This document shows, piece by piece, positions 1-6,408 of a stretch of DNA of 12,646 nucleotides. Source of the DNA: Hungateiclostridiaceae bacterium UBA3934 (GTDB lineage Bacteria > Bacillota > Clostridia > Acetivibrionales > DTU013). Numbering within the stretch: the stretch's first letter is position 1; the number at the start of each line of letters is the position of its first letter. The stretch is taken from contig DGEE01000069.1 in the NCBI GenBank assembly GCA_002385815.1, positions 940 through 13,585 on the forward strand, written 5' to 3'. The notes below the pieces were generated by a model. The model had not been told where the DNA came from, did not search any database, and saw only the letters and a list, made by a program, of their open reading frames with translations. A program made the position numbers and the translations under genes.

Positions 1-975
1 CATGCCAATGTACAGCCTCATTCGGGAGCACAGGCCAATTCGGCTGTTTATTTCGCTGTCCTTGAACCCGGTGATGTGATACTGGGTATGGATCTCGACC
101 ACGGGGGACATCTCAGTCATGGTATGAAGAAAAACATCTCAGGCAGGTATTACAGATCCGAGTTTTATGGCGTCAGCAAGGATACTGGCTATATCGACTA
201 TGAGTTGGTGCACAGGATAGCCAGGGAGGTAAAGCCAAAGCTCATAGTTGCTGGTGCAAGCGCTTATCCCAGGATCATCGATTTCAAGGCTTTCGGTGAG
301 ATCGCTAAGGACTGCGGGGCCTATTTGATGGTAGACATGGCTCATATTGCAGGCCTCGTAGCTGCCGGGCTCCATCCAAATCCCGTACCATATGCGGATT
401 TTGTAACAACAACCACCCACAAGACTTTGAGAGGCCCACGCGGGGGAATGATACTCTGTAAGGCTGAACATGCAAGGAAGATAGATTCTGCTGTATTCCC
501 CGGTATGCAGGGTGGTCCTCTGATGCATGTGATAGCTGCAAAAGCTGTGAGTTTCAAACAGGTAATGACCGAAGATTTCAAAAACTACCAGCAGCAGGTA
601 GTCAGCAATGCAAAAGCACTGGCAGGTGCCCTGACTGACGAGGGATTTACACTTGTTTCGGGCGGCACTGACAACCATTTGATGCTGGTGGATCTGAGCA
701 ATTTATCCGTTACAGGCAAAACAGCACAGCATCTTCTGGATGAGGTCGGCATTACTGTTAATAAGAATGCAGTACCCTTCGATACACAGAAGCCGACTGT
801 GACAAGCGGTATCAGGATAGGCACTCCGGCTGTTACCACCAGAGGGATGAAGGAAGAGGATATGAAGGAGATAGCCACGCTGATAAAGATGACCATTACC
901 GATTTCGACAACACTGCAGACCAGGTAAGGGAGAGGGTCTCAGCTTTATGCAAAAAGCATCCTCTATATGAGTGA
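1..975 (+). CDS. glyA: Serine hydroxymethyltransferase, 5'-truncated by the window edge
   Basis: This PLP enzyme of the cytosol interconverts serine plus tetrahydrofolate with glycine plus 5,10-methylene-tetrahydrofolate, the main source of one-carbon units. The reading frame is open from base 1, where the codons read HANVQPHSGAQAN, a hallmark of the family. About 324 residues are visible, so roughly 90 N-terminal residues lie outside the window (family about 410-420). The stretch TTTTHKTLRGPRGG near visible residue 141 contains the lysine that forms the Schiff base with PLP. MDMAHIAGLVAAG carries the Asp and His that contact the cofactor. SGIRIGTPAVTTRG near the C-terminus is the usual substrate-binding region with its conserved Arg. 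The ATG at 76 is internal and not the real start. The gene ends at TGA 973-975 and a hairpin follows 55 bases later. Identification is secure. Confidence 0.97.
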   Translation, partial: HANVQPHSGAQANSAVYFAVLEPGDVILGMDLDHGGHLSHGMKKNISGRYYRSEFYGVSKDTGYIDYELVHRIAREVKPKLIVAGASAYPRIIDFKAFGEIAKDCGAYLMVDMAHIAGLVAAGLHPNPVPYADFVTTTTHKTLRGPRGGMILCKAEHARKIDSAVFPGMQGGPLMHVIAAKAVSFKQVMTEDFKNYQQQVVSNAKALAGALTDEGFTLVSGGTDNHLMLVDLSNLSVTGKTAQHLLDEVGITVNKNAVPFDTQKPTVTSGIRIGTPAVTTRGMKEEDMKEIATLIKMTITDFDNTADQVRERVSALCKKHPLYE

Positions 976-1030
976 TGGTTTACAGATATTGAAAGAATTC
1001 TTTACAGGACTGTATTGAACAAAGTCCTCC

Positions 1031-1075
1031 AAAGGGCTAAGATAATAGGAGCACCACCTTTATCTTGGTCCTTTT
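1031..1075 (+). terminator. Possible rho-independent terminator after glyA
   Basis: A 15-bp stem with two G-U pairs can form between 1031-1045 (aaagggctaagataa) and 1060-1074 (ttatcttggtccttt), with a 14-base loop. Only four T residues (1072-1075) follow the G/C part, so it is a weak candidate by T-tract rules. It sits between glyA and the start of rarA at 1173, where a transcript end would be expected. It could instead be a structured leader of the rarA mRNA. Confidence 0.45.
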
Positions 1076-1117
1076 GCTGAATCGGACGGTATTGATCAGA
1101 ACAGGATCTGCAAAGGT

Positions 1118-1123
1118 TATACT
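1118..1123 (+). promoter_or_regulatory. Possible -10 box upstream of rarA
   Basis: TATACT at 1118-1123 matches the sigma-A -10 consensus at five of six positions and lies about 50 bases before the rarA start. No good -35 box is found at 16-18 bases spacing. The best TTG-containing hexamer, TTGATC at 1092-1097, is 20 bases away, which is too far. This is a weak call; rarA might also be transcribed by readthrough from glyA. Confidence 0.25.
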
Positions 1124-1172
1124 GTTCGTCGAAATGCAGAGGAGCACTATCATAAACGGCAAGGAGGGGGAC

Positions 1173-2462
1173 ATGGCTCAAAAAAAAGAACCGCTGGCGT
1201 ACAGGATGTGTCCAAGGACCATCGATGAATTCGTCGGACAGGAGCATATTATCGGCAAAGGCAAGCTGCTCTACAGGATGATAAAAGCTGACAGGATATC
1301 ATCGATAATACTGTACGGTCCACCCGGAACAGGAAAAACATCACTTGCCAGGATAATTGCAGCAACGACAAGGTCCAGTTTCGAAAAGCTCAATGCTGTA
1401 ACTGCCGGTGTAGCAGATATTAAGAGAATAATCTCAGATACCCAGAACCCTATGTTCAACCAGACCGGCAGAACTGTGCTTTTCATAGATGAGATACACA
1501 GGTTCAACAAAGCTCAGCAGGATGCACTGCTGCCCTATGTCGAAAACGGTACCATTGTACTGATAGGTGCAACGACGGAGAACCCGTATTTTGAAGTGAA
1601 TAAAGCGCTGATCTCCCGGTCTACTGTTTTTATGCTGAAACCACTGGAAGACAGAGACATCGAAAAGATCATCAGGATGGCACTGGCTGACAGTGAAAGA
1701 GGATTAGGCAACTATCAGATCAGGATGGACGAGGAGGCTGTCAGTTATCTTGCCGGTATTTCAGGCGGAGATGCCAGAAAAGCACTCAATGCACTGGAAC
1801 TGGCTGCTGTCACCACTGACATCGGTGCTGACGGTCAGTTGCATATTACGATGCAGGTCATAGAGGAGTGTGTTCAGAAAAAGGCCATCACTTTTGATAA
1901 ATCCGGAGAAGCACATTATGACAATATCAGTGCTTTCATAAAGTCGATGCGGGGCAGCGATCCTGATGCAACGCTGTTTTATCTGGCCAGGGCTCTTTAT
2001 GCGGGTGAAGATCCTGAATTCCTTATCAGAAGGATCATAATATGTGCGTCTGAGGATGTGGGCATGGCCAATCCAACGGCACTGCAGCTTGCAGTGGCGG
2101 CTGCACAGGGCATACATATGACAGGCATGCCGGAAGCCAGGCTTTTGCTGGCCCATGCGGCAGTTATGGTCGCAGTGAGCCCGAAATCGAACTCATGTTA
2201 CAAAGCGTTGGAAAAAGCCATGCACGATGTGGAAACCAAAAAAACCGGTGAAGTTCCAATGCACCTGAGGAATGCGCCCGTTAAAGGCATGAAGGAGCAG
2301 GGATATGGCGTGGGTTACAAATATGCCCATGATTATCCGGGTAATATAGTAAAGCAGCAATATTTGCCGGAAGACATGGAAGGTACGATATATTACGAAC
2401 CCACATCAAATGGCTACGAAGCCAGGATAAGAGATTGGCTCGAGAGATTCAGAAAAAGTTGA
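1173..2462 (+). CDS. rarA: Replication-associated recombination protein A (RarA/MgsA), AAA+ ATPase
   Basis: RarA is a clamp-loader-like AAA+ ATPase that binds SSB and acts on single-stranded gaps and stalled replication forks. The start chosen is ATG 1173, preceded by AAGGAGGGGG at 1161-1170. This gives 429 residues, close to the family's usual 420-450. The same frame is open further upstream, but that extension has no comparable ribosome binding site. The family-typical N-terminus includes RPxTxxEFVGQEH-like residues (15-25). Walker A GPPGTGKT is at 49-56, Walker B VLFIDE at 102-107 followed by IHRFNKAQQD, sensor 1 GATTENP at 132-138, and the likely arginine finger R149 in ALISRS. The C-terminal half holds the MgsA tetramerisation region (FIKSMRGSDPDA and EDVGMANP motifs). 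It is probably co-transcribed with the small membrane-protein gene 61 bases downstream. Identification is secure; the exact role in this organism is inferred from the family. Confidence 0.96.
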   Translation: MAQKKEPLAYRMCPRTIDEFVGQEHIIGKGKLLYRMIKADRISSIILYGPPGTGKTSLARIIAATTRSSFEKLNAVTAGVADIKRIISDTQNPMFNQTGRTVLFIDEIHRFNKAQQDALLPYVENGTIVLIGATTENPYFEVNKALISRSTVFMLKPLEDRDIEKIIRMALADSERGLGNYQIRMDEEAVSYLAGISGGDARKALNALELAAVTTDIGADGQLHITMQVIEECVQKKAITFDKSGEAHYDNISAFIKSMRGSDPDATLFYLARALYAGEDPEFLIRRIIICASEDVGMANPTALQLAVAAAQGIHMTGMPEARLLLAHAAVMVAVSPKSNSCYKALEKAMHDVETKKTGEVPMHLRNAPVKGMKEQGYGVGYKYAHDYPGNIVKQQYLPEDMEGTIYYEPTSNGYEARIRDWLERFRKS

Positions 2463-2523
2463 ACCGGCAACGGGGCTGAATTTCTGCCGGATATAGCAGG
2501 ATTGCCGGAGAAGGGACGTGGAT

Positions 2524-2745
2524 ATGGCGAAAAAAATCATGGCTTGGGTATTACTGGCAGGGTTTGTACTGCTCCTGTTGAATATCATGTTCTTCAAATA
2601 CTATTTGCAGCTTAGTCTGGTCGTATATATCATAATATCGTTCGGATACCTGCTATACAGCAGCAAAGCCAGGCGGGCGGAGGATTTGGCAAGGCTCAGA
2701 AATAAGGAAGAAAAAGAAGGCAATGGAGAGGACAAAGACCTGTAG
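2524..2745 (+). CDS. Small membrane protein of unknown function (two predicted membrane spans)
   Basis: I do not recognise this protein. From ATG 2524 it has 73 residues; AAGGG at 2511-2515 is 8 bases before it. A GTG at 2518 in the same frame is an alternative start, with GGAG at 2507-2510, and would add two residues. Residues about 5-26 (MAWVLLAGFVLLLLNIMFF) and 29-46 (LQLSLVVYIIISFGYLLY) are hydrophobic helices joined by a very short turn, making a hairpin in the membrane. Residues 47-73 are strongly charged (KARRAEDLARLRNKEEKEG and on), probably cytoplasmic because of the basic cluster after the second span. It lies between rarA (61-base gap) and larA (19-base gap) in the same direction, so it is likely part of one transcript. 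The strong ribosome binding site and tidy spacing make it a real gene, but nothing in it indicates a function. Confidence 0.72.
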   Translation: MAKKIMAWVLLAGFVLLLLNIMFFKYYLQLSLVVYIIISFGYLLYSSKARRAEDLARLRNKEEKEGNGEDKDL

Positions 2746-2764
2746 ATCGCAAGGAGGTCATTCA

Positions 2765-4012
2765 ATGTATTTCAAATACGGCTACGGCAAAGGATTCAGA
2801 GAATTTCACATACCAGATGGGAACGTCATGGCAGAATTGCGCCAGAATGATGTAACTGTCAGCCTTACCGGCATAGATGAAGTAAGACGTGCAATAAGTG
2901 AGCCCATCGCATCCAAAAGGCTATCGGAAATTGTGAGCAGAGGAGAAAAAACTGTTATAATCACCAGTGACATTACCAGACCAATGCCGACAAAAACTGT
3001 ACTTCCGGCAGTGCTGGAAGAGCTTTTGAAGGCAGGACTGGAATACGAGGATATAACGGTGGTTTTCGCCCTGGGAAGCCACAGAAAGCACACCGAAGAA
3101 GAAATGAGGTACCTTACAGGCGATGATATATATGAAAAAGTCAGGTGTATAGACAGTGACGCGGATAGATGCAGGATGCTGGGAACGACGTCAAGAGGCA
3201 CACCAGTGGAGATATTCGACGAGGTTGCTGCTGCAGACCGCATAATATGTCTCGGCAACATTGAATACCACTATTTCGCAGGATACAGCGGAGGCGCAAA
3301 AGCAGTGATGCCAGGCGTTTCGACACGGGCGGCGATCCAGGCAAACCACAGCGCCATGGTCAGGGATGAAGCAAGGGCAGGCGCACTGGACGACAATCCT
3401 GTCAGACAGGACATCGATGAAGTCGTTAAATTTGTTCCCATAGATTTTATTGTCAACGTTGTCCTGGATGAGAACAAGAATATCATAAAAGCAGTAGCCG
3501 GACATTATCTGCATGCACACAGGGAAGGCTGCCGTTTTCTTGATCGGCTTTACAAAGTAACCATCCCTCGCAAGGCTGATATTGTCATCACTACGCCGGG
3601 CGGCTTTCCAAAGGATATAAATCTATACCAGGCTCAGAAAGCATTGGACAATGCAAAGCATGCTGTCCGGGACAACGGCATCATCATCCTGCTGGCATCA
3701 TGCAGTGAAGGCTATGGAGAAAAGGTCTTCGAAAGGTGGATCAATACATCTGATTCACCAGACTGCCTGATCGAGAGGATAAAGACCAATTTCGAGCTGG
3801 GAGGTCATAAGGCTGCTGCCATAGCCCTCGTGGAAAAGAAAGCCAGGGTATTCATCGTATCGGATATGGACCGGAGCTTGTGCGAAAGACTGTATATGGA
3901 GCCTTTCGAAAATATGCAGACAGCACTGGACCGGGCATTCTCGCTGATGGGACCGGATGCGCAGGTGCTGCTGATGCCCCATGGCGGGTCCACTCTTCCA
4001 GTGGTAAAATAA
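2765..4012 (+). CDS. larA: LarA-family nickel-pincer racemase (DUF2088)
   Basis: The protein belongs to the lactate racemase LarA family, which uses a nickel-pincer nucleotide (NPN) covalently bound to a lysine to racemise or epimerise 2-hydroxyacids in the cytosol. The start ATG 2765 has AAGGAGGT at 2751-2758; the product is 415 residues, similar to Lactobacillus plantarum LarA (about 424). The key residues are visible with the right spacing: H106 in GSHRKHTEEE, H169 in EYHYFAGYSGGAK, K179 (cofactor lysine) in the same motif, and H195 in QANH. These correspond to Lp H108, H174, K184 and H200. The N-terminal motif SDITRP (68-73) is also typical. Members of the family act on lactate, malate and other 2-hydroxyacids, so the substrate is not settled. 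The larB, larC and larE genes for making NPN are not in the window. The gene is the third of a probable rarA-small protein-larA operon and ends about 85 bases before the iscR promoter. Confidence 0.88.
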   Translation: MYFKYGYGKGFREFHIPDGNVMAELRQNDVTVSLTGIDEVRRAISEPIASKRLSEIVSRGEKTVIITSDITRPMPTKTVLPAVLEELLKAGLEYEDITVVFALGSHRKHTEEEMRYLTGDDIYEKVRCIDSDADRCRMLGTTSRGTPVEIFDEVAAADRIICLGNIEYHYFAGYSGGAKAVMPGVSTRAAIQANHSAMVRDEARAGALDDNPVRQDIDEVVKFVPIDFIVNVVLDENKNIIKAVAGHYLHAHREGCRFLDRLYKVTIPRKADIVITTPGGFPKDINLYQAQKALDNAKHAVRDNGIIILLASCSEGYGEKVFERWINTSDSPDCLIERIKTNFELGGHKAAAIALVEKKARVFIVSDMDRSLCERLYMEPFENMQTALDRAFSLMGPDAQVLLMPHGGSTLPVVK

Positions 4013-4090
4013 TCGTGGCGTCAGGATATCACAAAATCGATGGATATTTGCGTCTGTGTGACGCGACAGTTCTCCTGATTATTTTTTGTT
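4006..4090 (+). terminator. Possible bulged terminator structure after larA
   Basis: Two short inverted segments flank the larA/iscR gap: aaaataa (4006-4012) with ttatttt (4079-4085), and tcagga (4021-4026) with tcctga (4073-4078). The left side has an 8-base bulge. A small hairpin gcgtc-tgtgt-gacgc (4050-4064) lies inside, and a T-rich run follows (attttttgtttt, 4081-4092). The pieces would fold into a long, imperfect structure ending in a T tract. This is suggestive of a larA transcript end but weaker than a standard terminator. Confidence 0.3.
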
Positions 4091-4095
4091 TTCTA

Positions 4096-4124
4096 TTGAC
4101 AAATATAATACATAGTGCTAATCT
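4096..4124 (+). promoter_or_regulatory. Strong sigma-A promoter of the isc operon
   Basis: A perfect -35 box TTGACA (4096-4101) is separated by exactly 17 bases from TAATCT (4119-4124), which matches the -10 consensus at four of six positions. Transcription would begin near 4131, inside the palindrome at 4131-4155 and about 50 bases before the iscR start. This is the best promoter in the window and fits a regulated housekeeping operon. Confidence 0.85.
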
Positions 4125-4130
4125 TAATCT

Positions 4131-4155
4131 AATACCAAGTAAATTACTAGGGATT
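4131..4155 (+). promoter_or_regulatory. Probable IscR operator overlapping the transcription start
   Basis: A 25-bp imperfect inverted repeat reads AATACCAAGTAA-A-TTACTAGGGATT; 10 of 12 arm positions pair symmetrically. It begins about 7 bases after the -10 box, so a bound dimer would cover the transcription start and block RNA polymerase. IscR proteins commonly repress their own isc operon through palindromes of this size and position. The assignment to IscR is an inference from location; no binding consensus was searched. Confidence 0.65.
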
Positions 4156-4183
4156 ACCCTGAGCATATGGCGGAGGTATGGCG

Positions 4184-4633
4184 ATGAAGCTTTCAACAAA
4201 GGGCCGATATGGCCTGAAAGCGATCCTGGACCTGGCTCTCCACAGCGCAGACGGACAGATTACTTTAAACAGTATAGCAGAGCGTCAGGGATTATCGGAA
4301 AGCTATTTGGAGCAGCTGTTTGCCGCACTGAAGAAAGCAGAGCTTATAAAAAGCATAAGGGGGCCACAGGGCGGATACATGCTGGCAGACGATCCTGAAA
4401 ATATCAGTGTAGGCGACATACTTAGGGCTCTGGAGGGGTCAATGGCTCCCACGGATTGTGTGGCGGAGAACGGACACCACGATCTGTGTGACAGCTCTGA
4501 CAGGTGTATTACCAGGGGCGTTTGGGAAAAAATCAGGGATGGGATCAATAATGTTATAGATAATATCTCATTGCAGGAATTGATAGATGACTATTACAGG
4601 AATAATAAAAAGAGAGCTCCTGATAATGCTTGA
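4184..4633 (+). CDS. iscR: Rrf2-family transcription regulator, probable IscR
   Basis: IscR is a winged helix-turn-helix dimer that senses Fe-S cluster status and regulates cluster-assembly genes. The start chosen is ATG 4184, 7 bases after GGAGG (4172-4176), giving 149 residues. An ATG at 4178 is only one base from the ribosome binding site and would add two residues. The N-terminus MKLSTKGRYGLKAILDLA is typical of the family. The recognition-helix region SESYLEQLFAALKKAELI is at about 38-55, and the wing RGPQGGYML is at 59-67. Three cysteines that would bind a [2Fe-2S] cluster are C92, C102 and C108, spaced C-X9-C-X5-C. The spacing in E. coli IscR is C-X5-C-X5-C plus His107; at that last position this protein has Arg111. 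The gene is first in the operon with iscS, iscU and mnmA. Autoregulation through the palindrome at 4131-4155 is likely. CymR, a cysteine regulator of the same family, is an alternative, but it lacks the cysteine triad. Confidence 0.9.
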   Translation: MKLSTKGRYGLKAILDLALHSADGQITLNSIAERQGLSESYLEQLFAALKKAELIKSIRGPQGGYMLADDPENISVGDILRALEGSMAPTDCVAENGHHDLCDSSDRCITRGVWEKIRDGINNVIDNISLQELIDDYYRNNKKRAPDNA

Positions 4634-4695
4634 CACAAAACCCAAAGCAATTGTCAGGACACATGAAATCCATTTTTCATAAAGGAGCTAATCAC

Positions 4696-5874
4696 ATGAG
4701 CACAGGTAACATTTATTTTGACCACGCAGCTACCACACCTGTAAAACGCGAAGTACTGGAGGCTATGCTGCCTTATTTTGAAGAGAAATACGGTAATCCT
4801 TCATCAGTGTATTCCATTGGCAGGGCCAGTAAAAAGGCCATTGAGGAAGCCAGGGAAAGTGTGGCAGGCATAATCGGTGCAGAGCCTCGTGAGATATATT
4901 TCACCGGTTCGGGTACAGAAGCAGATAATTGGGCAATAAAGGGTGCCGCATATGCGAATATGAAAAAAGGAAAACATATCATAACCACATCTATTGAGCA
5001 TCATGCAGTTCTCCACACATGCCAGTATCTCGAAAGCGACGGCTTTGAGGTGACATACCTGCCGGTGGATGAATACGGACTGGTATCCCCTGAACAACTG
5101 GAAGCTGCCATAAGGCCGGATACAATACTTATTTCGGTTATGTATGCCAACAATGAGATCGGAACGATCCAGCCAATAGCAGAAATAGGCAGGATCGCAA
5201 AAGAGAAAGGGATAGTATTCCATACAGATGCAGTACAGGCTATGGGGAATATACGGATAGACGTTTCCAAACTGAATGTGGACATGCTTTCCATGTCATC
5301 CCACAAGTTTTACGGGCCAAAGGGGGTTGGAGCCCTTTATGTGAGAAAGGGTACCAAGCTGACTTCCTTCATTCACGGGGGTGCGCAGGAAAGAGGCAGG
5401 CGTGCAAGCACCGAGAATGTGCCTGCCATAGTCGGGCTTGCAAAGGCGCTGGAACTGGCTGACAAAAATATGGATCACCACAATGAGAAGCTTATTGCCC
5501 TGCGTGACAGGACCATCAGGGAAATAGAGAAAAACATACCTTTTGTCAGGCTGAATGGCCACAGAGAAATGAGACTGCCGGGTAATGTCAACTTCTCCTT
5601 TGACTTCATCGAAGGCGAATCACTGCTGCTGATGCTGGATCTGAAGGGAATCGCGGCTTCCAGTGGTTCAGCATGCACGTCAGGCTCGCTGGATCCTTCT
5701 CATGTGCTGCTGGCCATCGGGCTTTCACATGAAACAGCACATGGCTCACTGAGGATCACATTTGGTGACGGGAATACCGATGAGGAGGTAGATTATCTGA
5801 TGGAAGTACTTCCCGAGATAGTACAGAGACTGAGAGAAATGTCACCTCTATATGAAGAAGTCAGCAGGAAATGA
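4696..5874 (+). CDS. iscS: Cysteine desulfurase IscS (NifS/IscS class)
   Basis: This cytosolic PLP enzyme converts L-cysteine to alanine and leaves a persulfide on its own active-site cysteine. The sulfur is passed on to IscU for Fe-S clusters and to tRNA thiolation enzymes. The start ATG 4696 has AAAGGAG at 4681-4687 and gives 392 residues, normal for the family. The frame is open further upstream into the end of iscR, but there is no ribosome binding site there. The N-terminus IYFDHAATTPV is characteristic. The GSGTEADNWAIKGAA region binds PLP phosphate, and SIEHHAVLHTC supplies the His that stacks on the PLP ring. The Schiff-base lysine is K204 in SSHKFYGPKG. The catalytic cysteine is C327 in SSGSACTSGSLDPSHVL, the long flexible-loop type of class I desulfurases (E. 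coli K206 and C328). It lies 62 bases after iscR and 80 before iscU. Confidence 0.96.
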   Translation: MSTGNIYFDHAATTPVKREVLEAMLPYFEEKYGNPSSVYSIGRASKKAIEEARESVAGIIGAEPREIYFTGSGTEADNWAIKGAAYANMKKGKHIITTSIEHHAVLHTCQYLESDGFEVTYLPVDEYGLVSPEQLEAAIRPDTILISVMYANNEIGTIQPIAEIGRIAKEKGIVFHTDAVQAMGNIRIDVSKLNVDMLSMSSHKFYGPKGVGALYVRKGTKLTSFIHGGAQERGRRASTENVPAIVGLAKALELADKNMDHHNEKLIALRDRTIREIEKNIPFVRLNGHREMRLPGNVNFSFDFIEGESLLLMLDLKGIAASSGSACTSGSLDPSHVLLAIGLSHETAHGSLRITFGDGNTDEEVDYLMEVLPEIVQRLREMSPLYEEVSRK

Positions 5875-5954
5875 CAGATCCGCCAGACAATCAATAGAGA
5901 CAATGATATCAGTTGAATACAGGGTGATATTCACCACAGAAAGAGGGAATAGAT

Positions 5955-6401
5955 ATGTATAGCGAAAAAGTGATGGATCATTTTTCAAATCCGAGGAATG
6001 TCGGAGAGATACCCGATGCTGACGGCGTAGGCACGGTCGGAAATCCGAAATGCGGCGATATCATGAAAATGTATCTGAAAATAGAAAACGACGTCATCAC
6101 AGATGTCAAATTCAAAACCTTCGGCTGCGGGGCCGCTGTCGCGACAAGCAGCATGGCAACAGAGCTTGTTAAAGGCAAAACCATCGAAGAAGCGATGAAG
6201 ATAACCAATAAGGCAGTGGCAGAAGCACTTGATGGCCTGCCGCCTGTAAAGATGCACTGTTCAAATCTTGCCGAAGAGGCCATAAAGGCAGCCATAACCG
6301 ACTATAGGAGAAAAAAAGGACTGACAGAGGAAAGCAGCAGCTGCGATGTGTGCTGCAGAAGATGCGAAGATGTGCATCATCATCTGGATGAAGAAGAATA
6401 G
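5955..6401 (+). CDS. iscU: Fe-S cluster scaffold protein IscU/NifU N-terminal type, with a Cys/His-rich tail
   Basis: IscU accepts sulfur from IscS and iron and assembles [2Fe-2S] or [4Fe-4S] clusters for transfer to client proteins. ATG 5955 is preceded by AGAGGGA (5942-5948). The 148-residue product is longer than a bare IscU domain (about 125-130). All three ligand cysteines are present: C33 in NPKCGD with the conserved Asp35, C58 in FGCGAA, and C102 in MHCSNLAEEA. The C-terminal tail from residue 124 is unusual for the core fold: it has C130, C133, C134 and C137 followed by three histidines (141-143) and an acidic end. That tail might bind iron or another metal, or might be a disordered appendage; the sequence alone does not decide. 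The stop codon is 7 bases before the mnmA start, so the two genes are probably translationally coupled. Confidence 0.94.
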   Translation: MYSEKVMDHFSNPRNVGEIPDADGVGTVGNPKCGDIMKMYLKIENDVITDVKFKTFGCGAAVATSSMATELVKGKTIEEAMKITNKAVAEALDGLPPVKMHCSNLAEEAIKAAITDYRRKKGLTEESSSCDVCCRRCEDVHHHLDEEE

Positions 6402-6408
6402 GTGAAAT

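Noticed and set aside
1065..1172. An upstream in-frame extension of rarA.
   Set aside because: The RarA family N-terminus starts near the AAGGAGGGGG-supported ATG at 1173, and the extension overlaps a hairpin and has no good ribosome binding site.
4630..4658. A TTGACA hexamer at the end of iscR that might start a separate iscS promoter.
   Set aside because: No -10-like hexamer lies 16-18 bases downstream; the position holds gtcagg.
4663..4680. A 6-bp inverted repeat (atgaaa/tttcat) just before the iscS ribosome binding site.
   Set aside because: The stem is short and A/T-rich, expected by chance, with no other sign of a regulatory role.
5907..5938. Inverted tgaata/tattca near 5915-5935 in the iscS-iscU gap as a second IscR site.
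   Set aside because: The arms are only 6 bp and do not resemble the palindrome at the iscR promoter.
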